Positions 1 to 6,715 of a DNA stretch of 7,477 bases are shown one piece after another. Source of the stretch: Methylovulum sp. (lineage in GTDB: Bacteria > Pseudomonadota > Gammaproteobacteria > Methylococcales > Methylomonadaceae); NCBI GenBank assembly GCA_028713595.1, contig JAQTNZ010000008.1, positions 1 to 7,477 on the forward strand. The letters are read 5' to 3'. Under the pieces are notes generated by a model. That model worked only from the letters and a program-made list of their open reading frames with translations, made no database searches and had not been told where the DNA came from. Made by a program: the position numbers and the translations under genes. The first letter of the stretch is position 1. Every line of letters starts with the position of its first letter.

Positions 1-1211
1 GGCAACAACTGCTTGAACAGATTGACCGACCAACGCTCCAGCGCTTCCGGCAGCAGCGTGTGGTTGGTATAAGCCATGGTGTTGCGGGTAATTTTCCATG
101 CCTCATCCCAAGACAGGCCATGCACATCCATCAATAAACGCATCAATTCGGCGACGGCGATACTGGGATGGGTATCGTTTAACTGGAAACAATTTTTCTC
201 GGCAAAATTGGTAAAATCATGCCCCTGCCGATGTCCACGCCCATGACCGTGGTCACGAATCCAACCGGCAATCACATCCTGCAAACTGGCGGAAGCCAAC
301 AGATATTGTTGGCGCAGACGCAAGGCCTTGCCATTTTCGTTGGCATCGTTGGGATACAGCACCATGGTGATATTTTCGGCGGTATTTTTGGCGGCCACCG
401 ACTCGGCATAATCACCGGCATTAAATTCTTGTAAATCAAACTCTTCGGTGGCTGCGGCCTTCCACAAACGCAAGGTGTTAACCGTGCCGTTTTGATAACC
501 CGGCACAGGCGTGTCGTAAGGAATCGCCAAAATGTCATGGGTATCCAACCAACAAACACGGGTGTGACCATTTTCATCGGTGTGCTTTTCGGTATGGCCA
601 CCAAATTTGATCCGGTAGGCAAATTCGGAACGCTCAATTTCCCAAACATTGCCATAACGCAACCAGTGGTCGGGTTTTTCAACTTGCTCGCCATTGGCAA
701 TGGTTTGCGTAAACATACCATATTCATAACGCAAGCCGTAACCGGTCACAGGCAATTGCAACGTTGCGCAACTGTCGATAAAACACGCCGCCAGACGGCC
801 CAAACCGCCATTGCCCAAACCGGCATCCGGTTCGCTTTCCACCAGCTCCTCCAATTCCAAGCCCAAATCATACATGGCTTTTTGTACGGCATCGGTGATA
901 CCTAAATTAAGCATGGCATTGCTTAAGGTGCGCCCCATCAAAAATTCCATCGACAGATAATAGGCACGGCGGCAATCCTGCTCACGATAGGCATTGTAAG
1001 TGTTTTTCCAGCGTTCAATCAGTCGGTCACTGACGGTCAGGGACAAGGCTTCATAAGCATAATGCGGTGACCGGCAATTTTGGTCGCGCCCTAAGCGATG
1101 GCTGTAGTTGCGTTTAAAATCAGCAATAATGTCTTCAGTACCCAAACCTAAGTGAGGTAGCAACGTAATATTGGCTTTAGGTTGGCTTTTTTTGAATGTT
1201 TTAGTTGGCAT
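1..1211 (-). CDS. glgP: Glycogen/maltodextrin phosphorylase, N-terminal half (partial)
   Basis: Phosphorolysis of alpha-1,4-glucans to glucose-1-phosphate in the cytoplasm (glycogen breakdown), a PLP enzyme of family GT35. I translated the minus strand from the ATG at 1211 and the frame stays open for 403 codons to the window edge. The family is usually about 800-840 residues, so this is roughly the first half. Visible signatures are YYLSMEFLMGR (residues 84-94), DAGLGNGGLGRLAACF (129-144), LNDTHPS (344-350) and AYTNHTLLPEALE (380-392), all hallmark phosphorylase blocks around the active site. The PLP-binding lysine lies in the missing C-terminal half. The start is chosen because family homology begins soon after it and upstream ATGs are out of frame; the ribosome site is weak (GAGTG just upstream). 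A His/Gly-rich stretch at residues 321-331 is unusual. glgP versus malP cannot be decided from the sequence. It is divergent from the RTX gene. Confidence 0.95.
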   Translation of the reverse strand, partial: MPTKTFKKSQPKANITLLPHLGLGTEDIIADFKRNYSHRLGRDQNCRSPHYAYEALSLTVSDRLIERWKNTYNAYREQDCRRAYYLSMEFLMGRTLSNAMLNLGITDAVQKAMYDLGLELEELVESEPDAGLGNGGLGRLAACFIDSCATLQLPVTGYGLRYEYGMFTQTIANGEQVEKPDHWLRYGNVWEIERSEFAYRIKFGGHTEKHTDENGHTRVCWLDTHDILAIPYDTPVPGYQNGTVNTLRLWKAAATEEFDLQEFNAGDYAESVAAKNTAENITMVLYPNDANENGKALRLRQQYLLASASLQDVIAGWIRDHGHGRGHRQGHDFTNFAEKNCFQLNDTHPSIAVAELMRLLMDVHGLSWDEAWKITRNTMAYTNHTLLPEALERWSVNLFKQLL

Positions 1212-1399
1212 GATTCACTCGTGAGCAGTTGGCATGAAAGGGTTTGTTGCCCATTTTACCAAGATACACAAAAATATTCTGTTTAATAATCGCTTGAACT
1301 TGCCCAACACCCAAGTGGATAATGTCGGTATTTGCCTATAAAATCGCCCGCCGTTTATCCCAATTCTAATTTAACCCCTTAATCTTAAAGGCCAAGACC
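1212..1399. promoter_or_regulatory. Divergent intergenic region between glgP and the RTX gene
   Basis: This 188-bp AT-rich spacer must carry the start signals for both glgP (leftward) and the RTX gene (rightward). The best -10-like element for the RTX gene is TATAAAAT at 1337-1344, but nothing resembling TTGACA sits 16-18 bp upstream, so the promoter may depend on an activator or I may have the wrong element. TTGAAC (1294-1299) and TTGCCC (1300-1305) are too far from it. No convincing promoter for glgP was found. I saw no strong dyad or operator. Confidence 0.35.
1387..1391 (+). promoter_or_regulatory. Ribosome binding site of the RTX gene
   Basis: AAAGG ends 8 nt before the ATG at 1400. This supports that start, since the RTX repeats begin within the first 25 residues and there is no room for an N-terminal domain downstream. 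Confidence 0.6.
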
Positions 1400-3826
1400 A
1401 TGCCAACAGTAACAGGTGACCAATTCAACAACATACTCAACGGCACGTCCGGCGATGACCAGATATTTGGCTTGGCCGGCAATGATGTGCTGACAGGCAA
1501 TGATGGCAACGACTATCTTGATGGCGGTGATGGCAATGACACGCTAAACAGCGGCACTGGCAACGACACGCTAGTGGGTGGCAACGGCAATGACCTGCTG
1601 GACGGCGGCAACGGCAATGATTTTTACACGGGCGGGGCGGGCTATGACACCTTTATCATGACTATTGATAACGCGGCGGCAAGCAATGAAATATCCGATT
1701 TTGAGCTGGGCATAGACCGTATTGACCTTTCTAAATGGGGTATTGCCGATTTTGCGACCTTACAGGCCCTTTTAGGCCAAGACAACAATAACAACGCCGG
1801 CTTTAGCTTTTACCGCAATGACGGGGCGCAATCCATGCTTTTGTTAGGCATCAATCAAGATGATTTAGTCCCCGCCAATTTCATTTTCTCAAGCACATCC
1901 ACTAACGATACGATAGTGGGTGGCAACTTGATGGATGACTTGTTTGGTGGCTTGGGCAACGACGTAGTGTCCGGTGGCCTAGGCAATGACCGCCTGTTCG
2001 GCGAAGGCGGTGATGATGTTTTATATGGCAATATCGCCAGTAGTATTAATGGCAATGCTGATGGCCAAGATTTATTGTACGGTGGGGCGGGCAACGACCA
2101 ATTGTTTGGCGGCAGTGACATGGATCATTTGTTTGGCGGTGACGGTAATGACAAACTGGACGGCGGTGCGGGCAGTGATTTTATGACTGGCGGGGCGGGC
2201 TATGACACCTTTGTCGTACGCTCTGAAAACGGTGCACAAAATGACAGCATCCTTGATTTTGATGTCAGCCAAGACAAGATCGATGTGACTGCCCTGGGTA
2301 TCAGCGATTTTGACACGATTAAGGTATTGAGCGGATCTTCCCAAACATCGGACTATGCTATTATCTACCATGTCCATGATTACGAAAATGTGCTGTTTTT
2401 TAATAATGTCCTCCCTGGCAACCTGATCGCCAGTAATGTCGTTTTTGCCACCACCAGCACTAACCAAACCTTTACGGGCGATACCCAAGATAATGACCTG
2501 TTTGGCGCTTTAGGCAATGACACGCTGTCAGGAGGACTAGGTAATGACCGCCTGTTCGGCGAACAAGGCAATGATCTGCTCTACGGCTATCTCAGCACCG
2601 ACCCTAACGGCGGCGGGGACGGTAACGACAGCCTTTATGGCGGGGCGGGCAACGACCAATTGTTTGGCGGCAGTGGTAATGACACCTTAAGCGGTGGCAC
2701 AGGCGATGACATTCTTAGCGGCGGCACAGGCGGCGATACTTTGGATGGCGGTAGCGGCAACGACACGGCCAGCTATCTCGATTCGGCAGGGGCAGTGACC
2801 ATCCGGCTTTGGGACAACACCGCAACGGGCGGTGATGCCTCAAACGACCATTTAAGCAACATCGAAAACCTCACCGGCAGCAAGGCGGGTAATGACACGT
2901 TGGTCGGCAATGCCCTAAACAATGTGCTGGACGGCTCCATCGGTGCCGATTACATGAACGGGCGCGAAGGCAACGACACTTATTTTGTCGATAACGGCGG
3001 CGATGTCATCAGTGACTATTCAGGTATCGACACGGTCAACAGCAGCATTTCCTATACGTTAGGCGCCACGCTGGAAAACCTCGCTTTATTGGGTACGGGC
3101 GGCTTGAGCGGTACTGGCAACACCCTGAACAACACCCTTTCCGGCAATGGTGGCAACAACACCCTCAACGGCTTGGACGGTGTTGACACCGTCTCTTACG
3201 CCAACGCCAGTGCGGGCGTGACCGTCAATTTAGCCAACAGCGCGGCACAAAACACCCTCGGTGCAGGTACGGACACCTTGTTAAATTTTGAAAACCTGAC
3301 GGGCAGCAGTTTTAATGATGTGTTGGTTGGCAATGCAGGTAACAACACCTTAACAGGGGGGGCGGGCGTAGACAAACTGACGGGAGGGGCTGGTGCTGAC
3401 AACTTTATGTTTACCAGTGCCTTAGGGGTCGATACGGTGACTGATTTTGCCTCAGGCAGCGATAAGCTGCTGTTCAGCCAAGCGGGCATTCGTATCGGTG
3501 ACGGTGATACCCTATTGGAAGGCGGCGTGGTCAGAACTTCCGGCACGGGCGGTTTTGCCAATAGCGCGGAATTGGTGATTATGCAGCAAAATATCGCCGG
3601 AACCCTCACCACCAGTTCGGCGGCCACCGCTATCGGCTCGGCCACCGCCGCTTATACACTGGGCAAAACCGTGCTGTTTGCCGTCGATAACGGCACGGCA
3701 ACTGGCTTGTTTTTGTTCACCGCCGCCAATACTGATGCACTGGTGAGTTCTAGCGAACTGACCCAACTGGCCGTTATCGGTAACACCGCCAACACGGCGT
3801 TGACGGATTACGGGTTTGTCGCCTAA
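1400..3826 (+). CDS. RTX-type calcium-binding repeat protein, probably type I secreted
   Basis: An 808-residue protein built almost entirely of RTX material. Runs of the nonapeptide GGxGxDxLx, which binds Ca2+ in parallel beta-rolls, lie at about residues 17-85, 170-270, 360-457 and 495-525, with weaker runs at 570-595 and 636-668. Between them are serralysin-like segments (ISDFELGIDRIDL at 98-110; ILDFDVSQDKIDV at 284-296) and SYxxAxAGVTVxL / IENLTGS-type segments (458-494, 598-636). The last 140 residues lack repeats and end in a hydrophobic tail (DYGFVA), as expected for an uncleaved C-terminal type I secretion signal. There is no N-terminal signal peptide, no catalytic motif and no cysteine. 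Residues about 55-240 and 241-426 are a tandem duplication (period 186). No ABC exporter, membrane-fusion or TolC gene is nearby. A surface or matrix role is inference; the RTX call is firm. Confidence 0.88.
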   Translation: MPTVTGDQFNNILNGTSGDDQIFGLAGNDVLTGNDGNDYLDGGDGNDTLNSGTGNDTLVGGNGNDLLDGGNGNDFYTGGAGYDTFIMTIDNAAASNEISDFELGIDRIDLSKWGIADFATLQALLGQDNNNNAGFSFYRNDGAQSMLLLGINQDDLVPANFIFSSTSTNDTIVGGNLMDDLFGGLGNDVVSGGLGNDRLFGEGGDDVLYGNIASSINGNADGQDLLYGGAGNDQLFGGSDMDHLFGGDGNDKLDGGAGSDFMTGGAGYDTFVVRSENGAQNDSILDFDVSQDKIDVTALGISDFDTIKVLSGSSQTSDYAIIYHVHDYENVLFFNNVLPGNLIASNVVFATTSTNQTFTGDTQDNDLFGALGNDTLSGGLGNDRLFGEQGNDLLYGYLSTDPNGGGDGNDSLYGGAGNDQLFGGSGNDTLSGGTGDDILSGGTGGDTLDGGSGNDTASYLDSAGAVTIRLWDNTATGGDASNDHLSNIENLTGSKAGNDTLVGNALNNVLDGSIGADYMNGREGNDTYFVDNGGDVISDYSGIDTVNSSISYTLGATLENLALLGTGGLSGTGNTLNNTLSGNGGNNTLNGLDGVDTVSYANASAGVTVNLANSAAQNTLGAGTDTLLNFENLTGSSFNDVLVGNAGNNTLTGGAGVDKLTGGAGADNFMFTSALGVDTVTDFASGSDKLLFSQAGIRIGDGDTLLEGGVVRTSGTGGFANSAELVIMQQNIAGTLTTSSAATAIGSATAAYTLGKTVLFAVDNGTATGLFLFTAANTDALVSSSELTQLAVIGNTANTALTDYGFVA
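1577..2692 (+). repeat. Tandem 558-bp (186-residue) module duplication inside the RTX gene
   Basis: Two consecutive copies share order and spacing. GGAGYDTF at residues 78 and 264, the block starting LFG at 181 and 367, and YGGAGNDQLFGGS at 227 and 413 are all exactly 186 residues apart. At DNA level, 34 identical bases lie at 2084-2117 and 2642-2675, and GGCGGGGCGGGCTATGACAC recurs at 1631 and 2189, both shifted by 558 bp. The intervening serralysin-like segments are much more diverged. The boundaries are arbitrary because the flanks are themselves RTX repeats; I set them at residues 60-431. Confidence 0.85.
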
Positions 3827-3837
3827 TACTATCCAAA

Positions 3838-3873
3838 CCACGCAAGGCGCGGCAACTGCCCCGCCTTGCGTGG
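3838..3873. terminator. Hairpin between convergent RTX and btuM genes, probable bidirectional terminator
   Basis: CCACGCAAGGCG (3838-3849) is exactly complementary to CGCCTTGCGTGG (3862-3873). The inner bases can add a C-C mismatch, three more pairs and an AACT tetraloop. It lies 11 bp after the RTX stop and 11 bp beyond the btuM stop. The T-tract is poor: only TTT follows on the minus strand and none directly on the plus strand, so termination efficiency is uncertain. Confidence 0.6.
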
Positions 3874-3884
3874 CTATCAATGCC

Positions 3885-4451
3885 TTAAGCGGTTTTTTGC
3901 TGGCTCCTAGTGTGCGCCAAAACCCTGCCGGCTTTAACCACCGCCAAACCGAGCAGCGCGTAAGCCAAGGCCGCACCGGAATAAGCAGGGAAATAGGTGG
4001 CAACCGCCACGCTATAATCAACAACCGACATATCCGCATAACGGCCTGACAACAAAAAGAAGCTGCCGTTAGAAATGACAAACGCAACTGAAGCCGCCAC
4101 CGCCGCCAAACCGACAAATAAAGCCAAGCCGCTTTTGCCCGCTGCCGCCGACATCCGAAAGAAACGCCCAGCCAACCACATCACTGCATAGGTGGGTATC
4201 AAGAAAACATAGGCGGGTGACATGCACCAATCGCTGACGTTAAATTGGTTGATCGCCAGATAATCCAGCAAGCCCGCCGCCACCAACAAACCCGCCAGCC
4301 AAGTGCGGTTACTGACATACAAGCCTGCTAGGAAGAATACCGCCAACGAGGCATCCGGCAACGACCAAGCCGAACCGAAATGATGTACCCGTGTCGCCGC
4401 CATCAAGGCGAGCAAAGGCAAGATGGCAAGATTGTTAACTGTCAATTTCAT
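3885..4451 (-). CDS. btuM: BtuM-type cobalamin transporter, solitary ECF S-component-like membrane protein
   Basis: A 188-residue inner-membrane protein with about six hydrophobic segments (roughly residues 9-20, 33-47, 51-66, 78-97, 107-128, 155-173). BtuM proteins are small predicted cobalamin importers of Gram-negative bacteria, related to ECF S-components and commonly encoded next to btuB. The studied Thiobacillus denitrificans protein coordinates the cobalt of B12 through a conserved cysteine. Here the single cysteine, Cys76 (context NVSDWCMSPAY), lies in the loop before the fourth hydrophobic segment, matching that expectation. The start at 4451 is preferred over the in-frame ATG at 4583 because GGAG lies 8 nt upstream and the longer form would run into the end of btuB. 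It follows btuB by 55 bp and so probably shares its riboswitch-controlled transcript. The assignment rests on size, topology, cysteine and synteny, without an alignment. Confidence 0.75.
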   Translation of the reverse strand: MKLTVNNLAILPLLALMAATRVHHFGSAWSLPDASLAVFFLAGLYVSNRTWLAGLLVAAGLLDYLAINQFNVSDWCMSPAYVFLIPTYAVMWLAGRFFRMSAAAGKSGLALFVGLAAVAASVAFVISNGSFFLLSGRYADMSVVDYSVAVATYFPAYSGAALAYALLGLAVVKAGRVLAHTRSQQKTA

Positions 4452-4506
4452 AATAGTGCTCCGAATTAAATAAAATAGGTGGCAAAAAGCGCCAATACTG
4501 TGTAGC

Positions 4507-6354
4507 TTAATCGTTATAGTGGATGGACACAAAAAAGTTTCTGTCGGGCGTGTTATAGCTATAGGCTGTCTGATAATTTTCATCCAACAAATTGTTCAAT
4601 TTGGCGCTGAGCATCCAGTTTTTGTTGACATGCCAGGCGGTGCGCAAATCCACGGTGACAAAACCATGCAAGGTAACCCGCGAATTGGGGTAGGTGCTAT
4701 AGTCAATGTCAGGACGGTCGCCTTGCGCCAACACATAAGCCCCGACATCAAACGCCCCTAAAGACCGTGACAGGTCAAACGATAGCGTTTTGTCGCTACG
4801 CCGCTGCAAGCGCAGCCCTGTTTCCACATCGACCGGATTTAATAAGTTCAGGTTTAACTTGTGGTGCCAGCCAAACAAATCCGTGCCGATTTGCGCCTCA
4901 ATGCCTTCGATACGGGCTTTATTGACGTTGACCGGCGGCCAACCGGAAATCAATTGGTCAACATCGGTATGGTAAGCGCGCAATTCCCATTGCACTTGTT
5001 TATGCGTGCCCGCCACGCCCACTTCCACCGATTGTGATTCTTCCGGCTTTAAATGCGGATTGCCGCCGCCAAAGCCCGTGTTAGGCCAATACAGCTCATT
5101 AAAGGTCGGCGCCTTAAAGGCGTTGCCGAAACTGGCGAACGGGCTGATGCCTAACGTGGAGTTATACCGCCAGCCGATACTGCCGGTCACATAATCACCG
5201 AACGCCTGGTTTTTATCACCGCGCACCGAGACGTTAATAAAATGATGCTCCAGCAAACGGCTGTGCAATTCCGTAAACAGACCCGCATCATACCGTGAAC
5301 GCTGGCTATAAGTGTTAAAGCCGGGGCTATAGGTGTCCAAATCGCCGCTGGCCACCTCATCCAAGCGGTAATCCGTACCGATGGTCAATTGATGGGCATC
5401 GCTTAACTGCACTTGGTTCAACCAACTGGCATTCCAGCGTGTGGTGTTAAAACGGCTTTCAAAACTGCCATCGGGGAAAAAAGTGTCCAGATAGTCAATG
5501 CTTCGCCCTAAGCGCAACAGGGTATGCCAACTCTCCAGCACATCCATTTTACCTGTAAGCCCCAGCACCTGATTGATAAACGCCGAATTATTGCCGCCCG
5601 AACTGGCATCATATTGGTTGGTGCCTTGGGCGCGGGTAAAAAAGGCTTCGATTTCGGCATCATTGGCGAAACGATGGCCGGCCCGCGCATTAACGCCGGT
5701 ATTCTCATACCCGTCACGGTCGGGGTCGCTGTTTTGTTTGGCGTTAAAACCCGCCGAATCAATATGTGACACGCCCAGATTATACCAATTGGCCCCCAAC
5801 TTACCACTGACCGTGCCAGCGGTATGTGCCGTGTCATAAGAACCGCCGCCCGCTTGCAGGCTAACATGGGGCTTATTGTCATCGTGGCCGCCTTTACGGG
5901 TAAAAATTTGGATAACCCCGCCTATCGCCTCCGAACCGTACAAGCTCGACTGAGGCCCACGGATGATTTCCACGCGCTCGATTTGGTCAATAGGAATCAG
6001 CTCATAAGGCATTGTGCCCGTCGTTACCGACCCCACTTTGATGCCATCGATCAACACCAAGACATGGCCCGGATTAGTGCCGCGCAAGAACAGGTCGGTG
6101 GGTTGGCCGTAACCGCCGCTCTGGGCAATATCAATGCCTAACGAGCCTTTAAACAAATCGGGTAAGGTTTTGACTTGCGAGCGTTCAATATCTTGGCGGG
6201 TATACACCGTGGCACCGGCCGCCAGCTCGTTTTGGAAAGTTTCCGTGCGGGTCGCGGTGACAATAACGCCAGGCAAATCGACTGGCTGCCCCGCTTGGGC
6301 AGGAGAAAAAGGGATAATAAGGATTAATAAGGGAGTGGCTATAATTTTTTGCAT
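4507..6354 (-). CDS. btuB: TonB-dependent outer-membrane vitamin B12 receptor BtuB
   Basis: Imports cobalamin across the outer membrane using energy from TonB-ExbBD. It is 615 residues, nearly the same as E. coli BtuB (614). The first 21 residues are a signal peptide with a likely cut after SPAQA. A TonB-box-like segment (VIVTATR, 30-36) follows, then the plug domain (about 37-155) with YTRQDIERSQ, FLRGTNPGHVLVLIDG, IERVEIIRGPQSSLYG and EAIGGVIQIFT. The remainder is the 22-strand barrel, including FGNAFKAPTFNELYWP and the C-terminal NLLDENYQTAY. The start at 6354 is preferred to the ATG at 6396 because AGAGG (6360-6364) lies 5 nt upstream and the signal peptide begins there. The protein ends in YND rather than the usual terminal aromatic residue. 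An upstream cobalamin riboswitch and the downstream btuM confirm the substrate. Confidence 0.95.
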   Translation of the reverse strand: MQKIIATPLLILIIPFSPAQAGQPVDLPGVIVTATRTETFQNELAAGATVYTRQDIERSQVKTLPDLFKGSLGIDIAQSGGYGQPTDLFLRGTNPGHVLVLIDGIKVGSVTTGTMPYELIPIDQIERVEIIRGPQSSLYGSEAIGGVIQIFTRKGGHDDNKPHVSLQAGGGSYDTAHTAGTVSGKLGANWYNLGVSHIDSAGFNAKQNSDPDRDGYENTGVNARAGHRFANDAEIEAFFTRAQGTNQYDASSGGNNSAFINQVLGLTGKMDVLESWHTLLRLGRSIDYLDTFFPDGSFESRFNTTRWNASWLNQVQLSDAHQLTIGTDYRLDEVASGDLDTYSPGFNTYSQRSRYDAGLFTELHSRLLEHHFINVSVRGDKNQAFGDYVTGSIGWRYNSTLGISPFASFGNAFKAPTFNELYWPNTGFGGGNPHLKPEESQSVEVGVAGTHKQVQWELRAYHTDVDQLISGWPPVNVNKARIEGIEAQIGTDLFGWHHKLNLNLLNPVDVETGLRLQRRSDKTLSFDLSRSLGAFDVGAYVLAQGDRPDIDYSTYPNSRVTLHGFVTVDLRTAWHVNKNWMLSAKLNNLLDENYQTAYSYNTPDRNFFVSIHYND

Positions 6355-6486
6355 GGGATCCTCTGCGCCGCCCGCGCATCGTGAAAATAAAATCACAGCG
6401 CGGAAACGACCACAAAAGCAGACCCGCGCACCAGACAGTGCGCCATAGCCTTATTTCGTAGAACAGCCCGCCGCTGTGCCGAATAC
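6355..6486 (-). promoter_or_regulatory. btuB leader downstream of the aptamer (expression platform)
   Basis: This 132-nt segment links the riboswitch aptamer to btuB. Visible hairpins, 5' to 3' on the mRNA: ACAGC-GGCGG-GCTGT (6463-6477), a good candidate for the P13/L13 regulatory hairpin; GCGCAC-N6-GTGCGC (6426-6443); and CCGCGC...GCGCGG (6372-6403) with an inner GTGA/TCAC stem, ending 8 nt upstream of the Shine-Dalgarno. No terminator with a strong U-tract is evident, and the SD is not obviously paired in any of them, so whether control is at transcription or translation is unresolved. Confidence 0.5.
6360..6364 (-). promoter_or_regulatory. Ribosome binding site of btuB
   Basis: AGAGG with a 5-nt spacer before the ATG at 6354. 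It decides this start over the in-frame ATG at 6396, which falls inside the hairpin of the leader. Confidence 0.65.
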
Positions 6487-6679
6487 GCTTTTAGGCCGGT
6501 CTCCGGGCTTATCAGTGGCGGATGCCTGACTTGTCACCTTCCCATGCACAAAGCACAGTGGCATTTTGACTAGCCTTTACTGAATCACCGTTGCGGGGGC
6601 AGCGTCGGCTTAGAAATGCGGGGCATTTCACCGACTTCCCGTTTAACCAGGGGGCATTTGCCCACTGGAACCTAAAAGC
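6487..6679 (-). ncRNA. Cobalamin riboswitch aptamer upstream of btuB
   Basis: The minus strand carries the conserved cobalamin-riboswitch core in order: GGTTCC, GGGAAGTCGGTG, GCTGCCCCCGCAACGG (6588-6603), GCCACTG (6556-6562), GGGAAGG, and AGACCGGCC (6494-6502). A perfect 9-bp P1 stem closes it (GCTTTTAGG at 6671-6679 with CCTAAAAGC at 6487-6495). An internal hairpin AAATGC-CCC-GCATTT (6614-6628) is in the P5/L5 position. It should bind a cobalamin and lower btuB-btuM expression when B12 is plentiful, as is standard for this RNA class. The transcript from the adjacent promoter would begin right at its 5' edge. Confidence 0.95.
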
Positions 6680-6687
6680 AGGGGGTC

Positions 6688-6715
6688 ATTATAAGAGATT
6701 GTCGCAATAAAGCAA
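6688..6715 (-). promoter_or_regulatory. Predicted sigma70 promoter of the riboswitch-btuB-btuM transcript
   Basis: A perfect -10 TATAAT (6688-6693) is preceded 16 bp upstream by a weak -35, TTGCTT (6710-6715). The expected start, near 6680, falls at the first base of the riboswitch P1 stem, which is good positional support. Confidence 0.65.

Noticed and set aside
272..905. Open reading frames on both strands (minus 272-727, plus 219-434 and 492-905)
   Set aside because: They are alternative-frame shadows of the phosphorylase gene, whose true frame I translated without a break from 1211 to 1.
1337..1344. TATAAAAT as a firm RTX gene promoter
   Set aside because: There is no -35 match at 16-18 bp and no extended -10, so it is mentioned only as a candidate.
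1855..3645. Several antisense ORFs, Pro/Ser-rich, inside the RTX gene
   Set aside because: They are complements of the Gly/Asp/Asn-rich repeat codons; their proline-rich low complexity reflects the repeat on the other strand.
1400..3826. Repetitive array that could be mistaken for CRISPR or a satellite
   Set aside because: The repeats are in-frame RTX nonapeptide codons with varying sequence and no unique spacers.
4452..4583. Longer N-terminus for BtuM starting at 4583
   Set aside because: It would overlap btuB by about 75 bp and add a non-hydrophobic, unrelated extension; the ATG at 4451 has a GGAG site at the right distance.
6355..6396. Upstream in-frame ATG for btuB at 6396
   Set aside because: It adds 14 residues before a clear signal peptide and lies within a leader hairpin; the ATG at 6354 has a proper Shine-Dalgarno.
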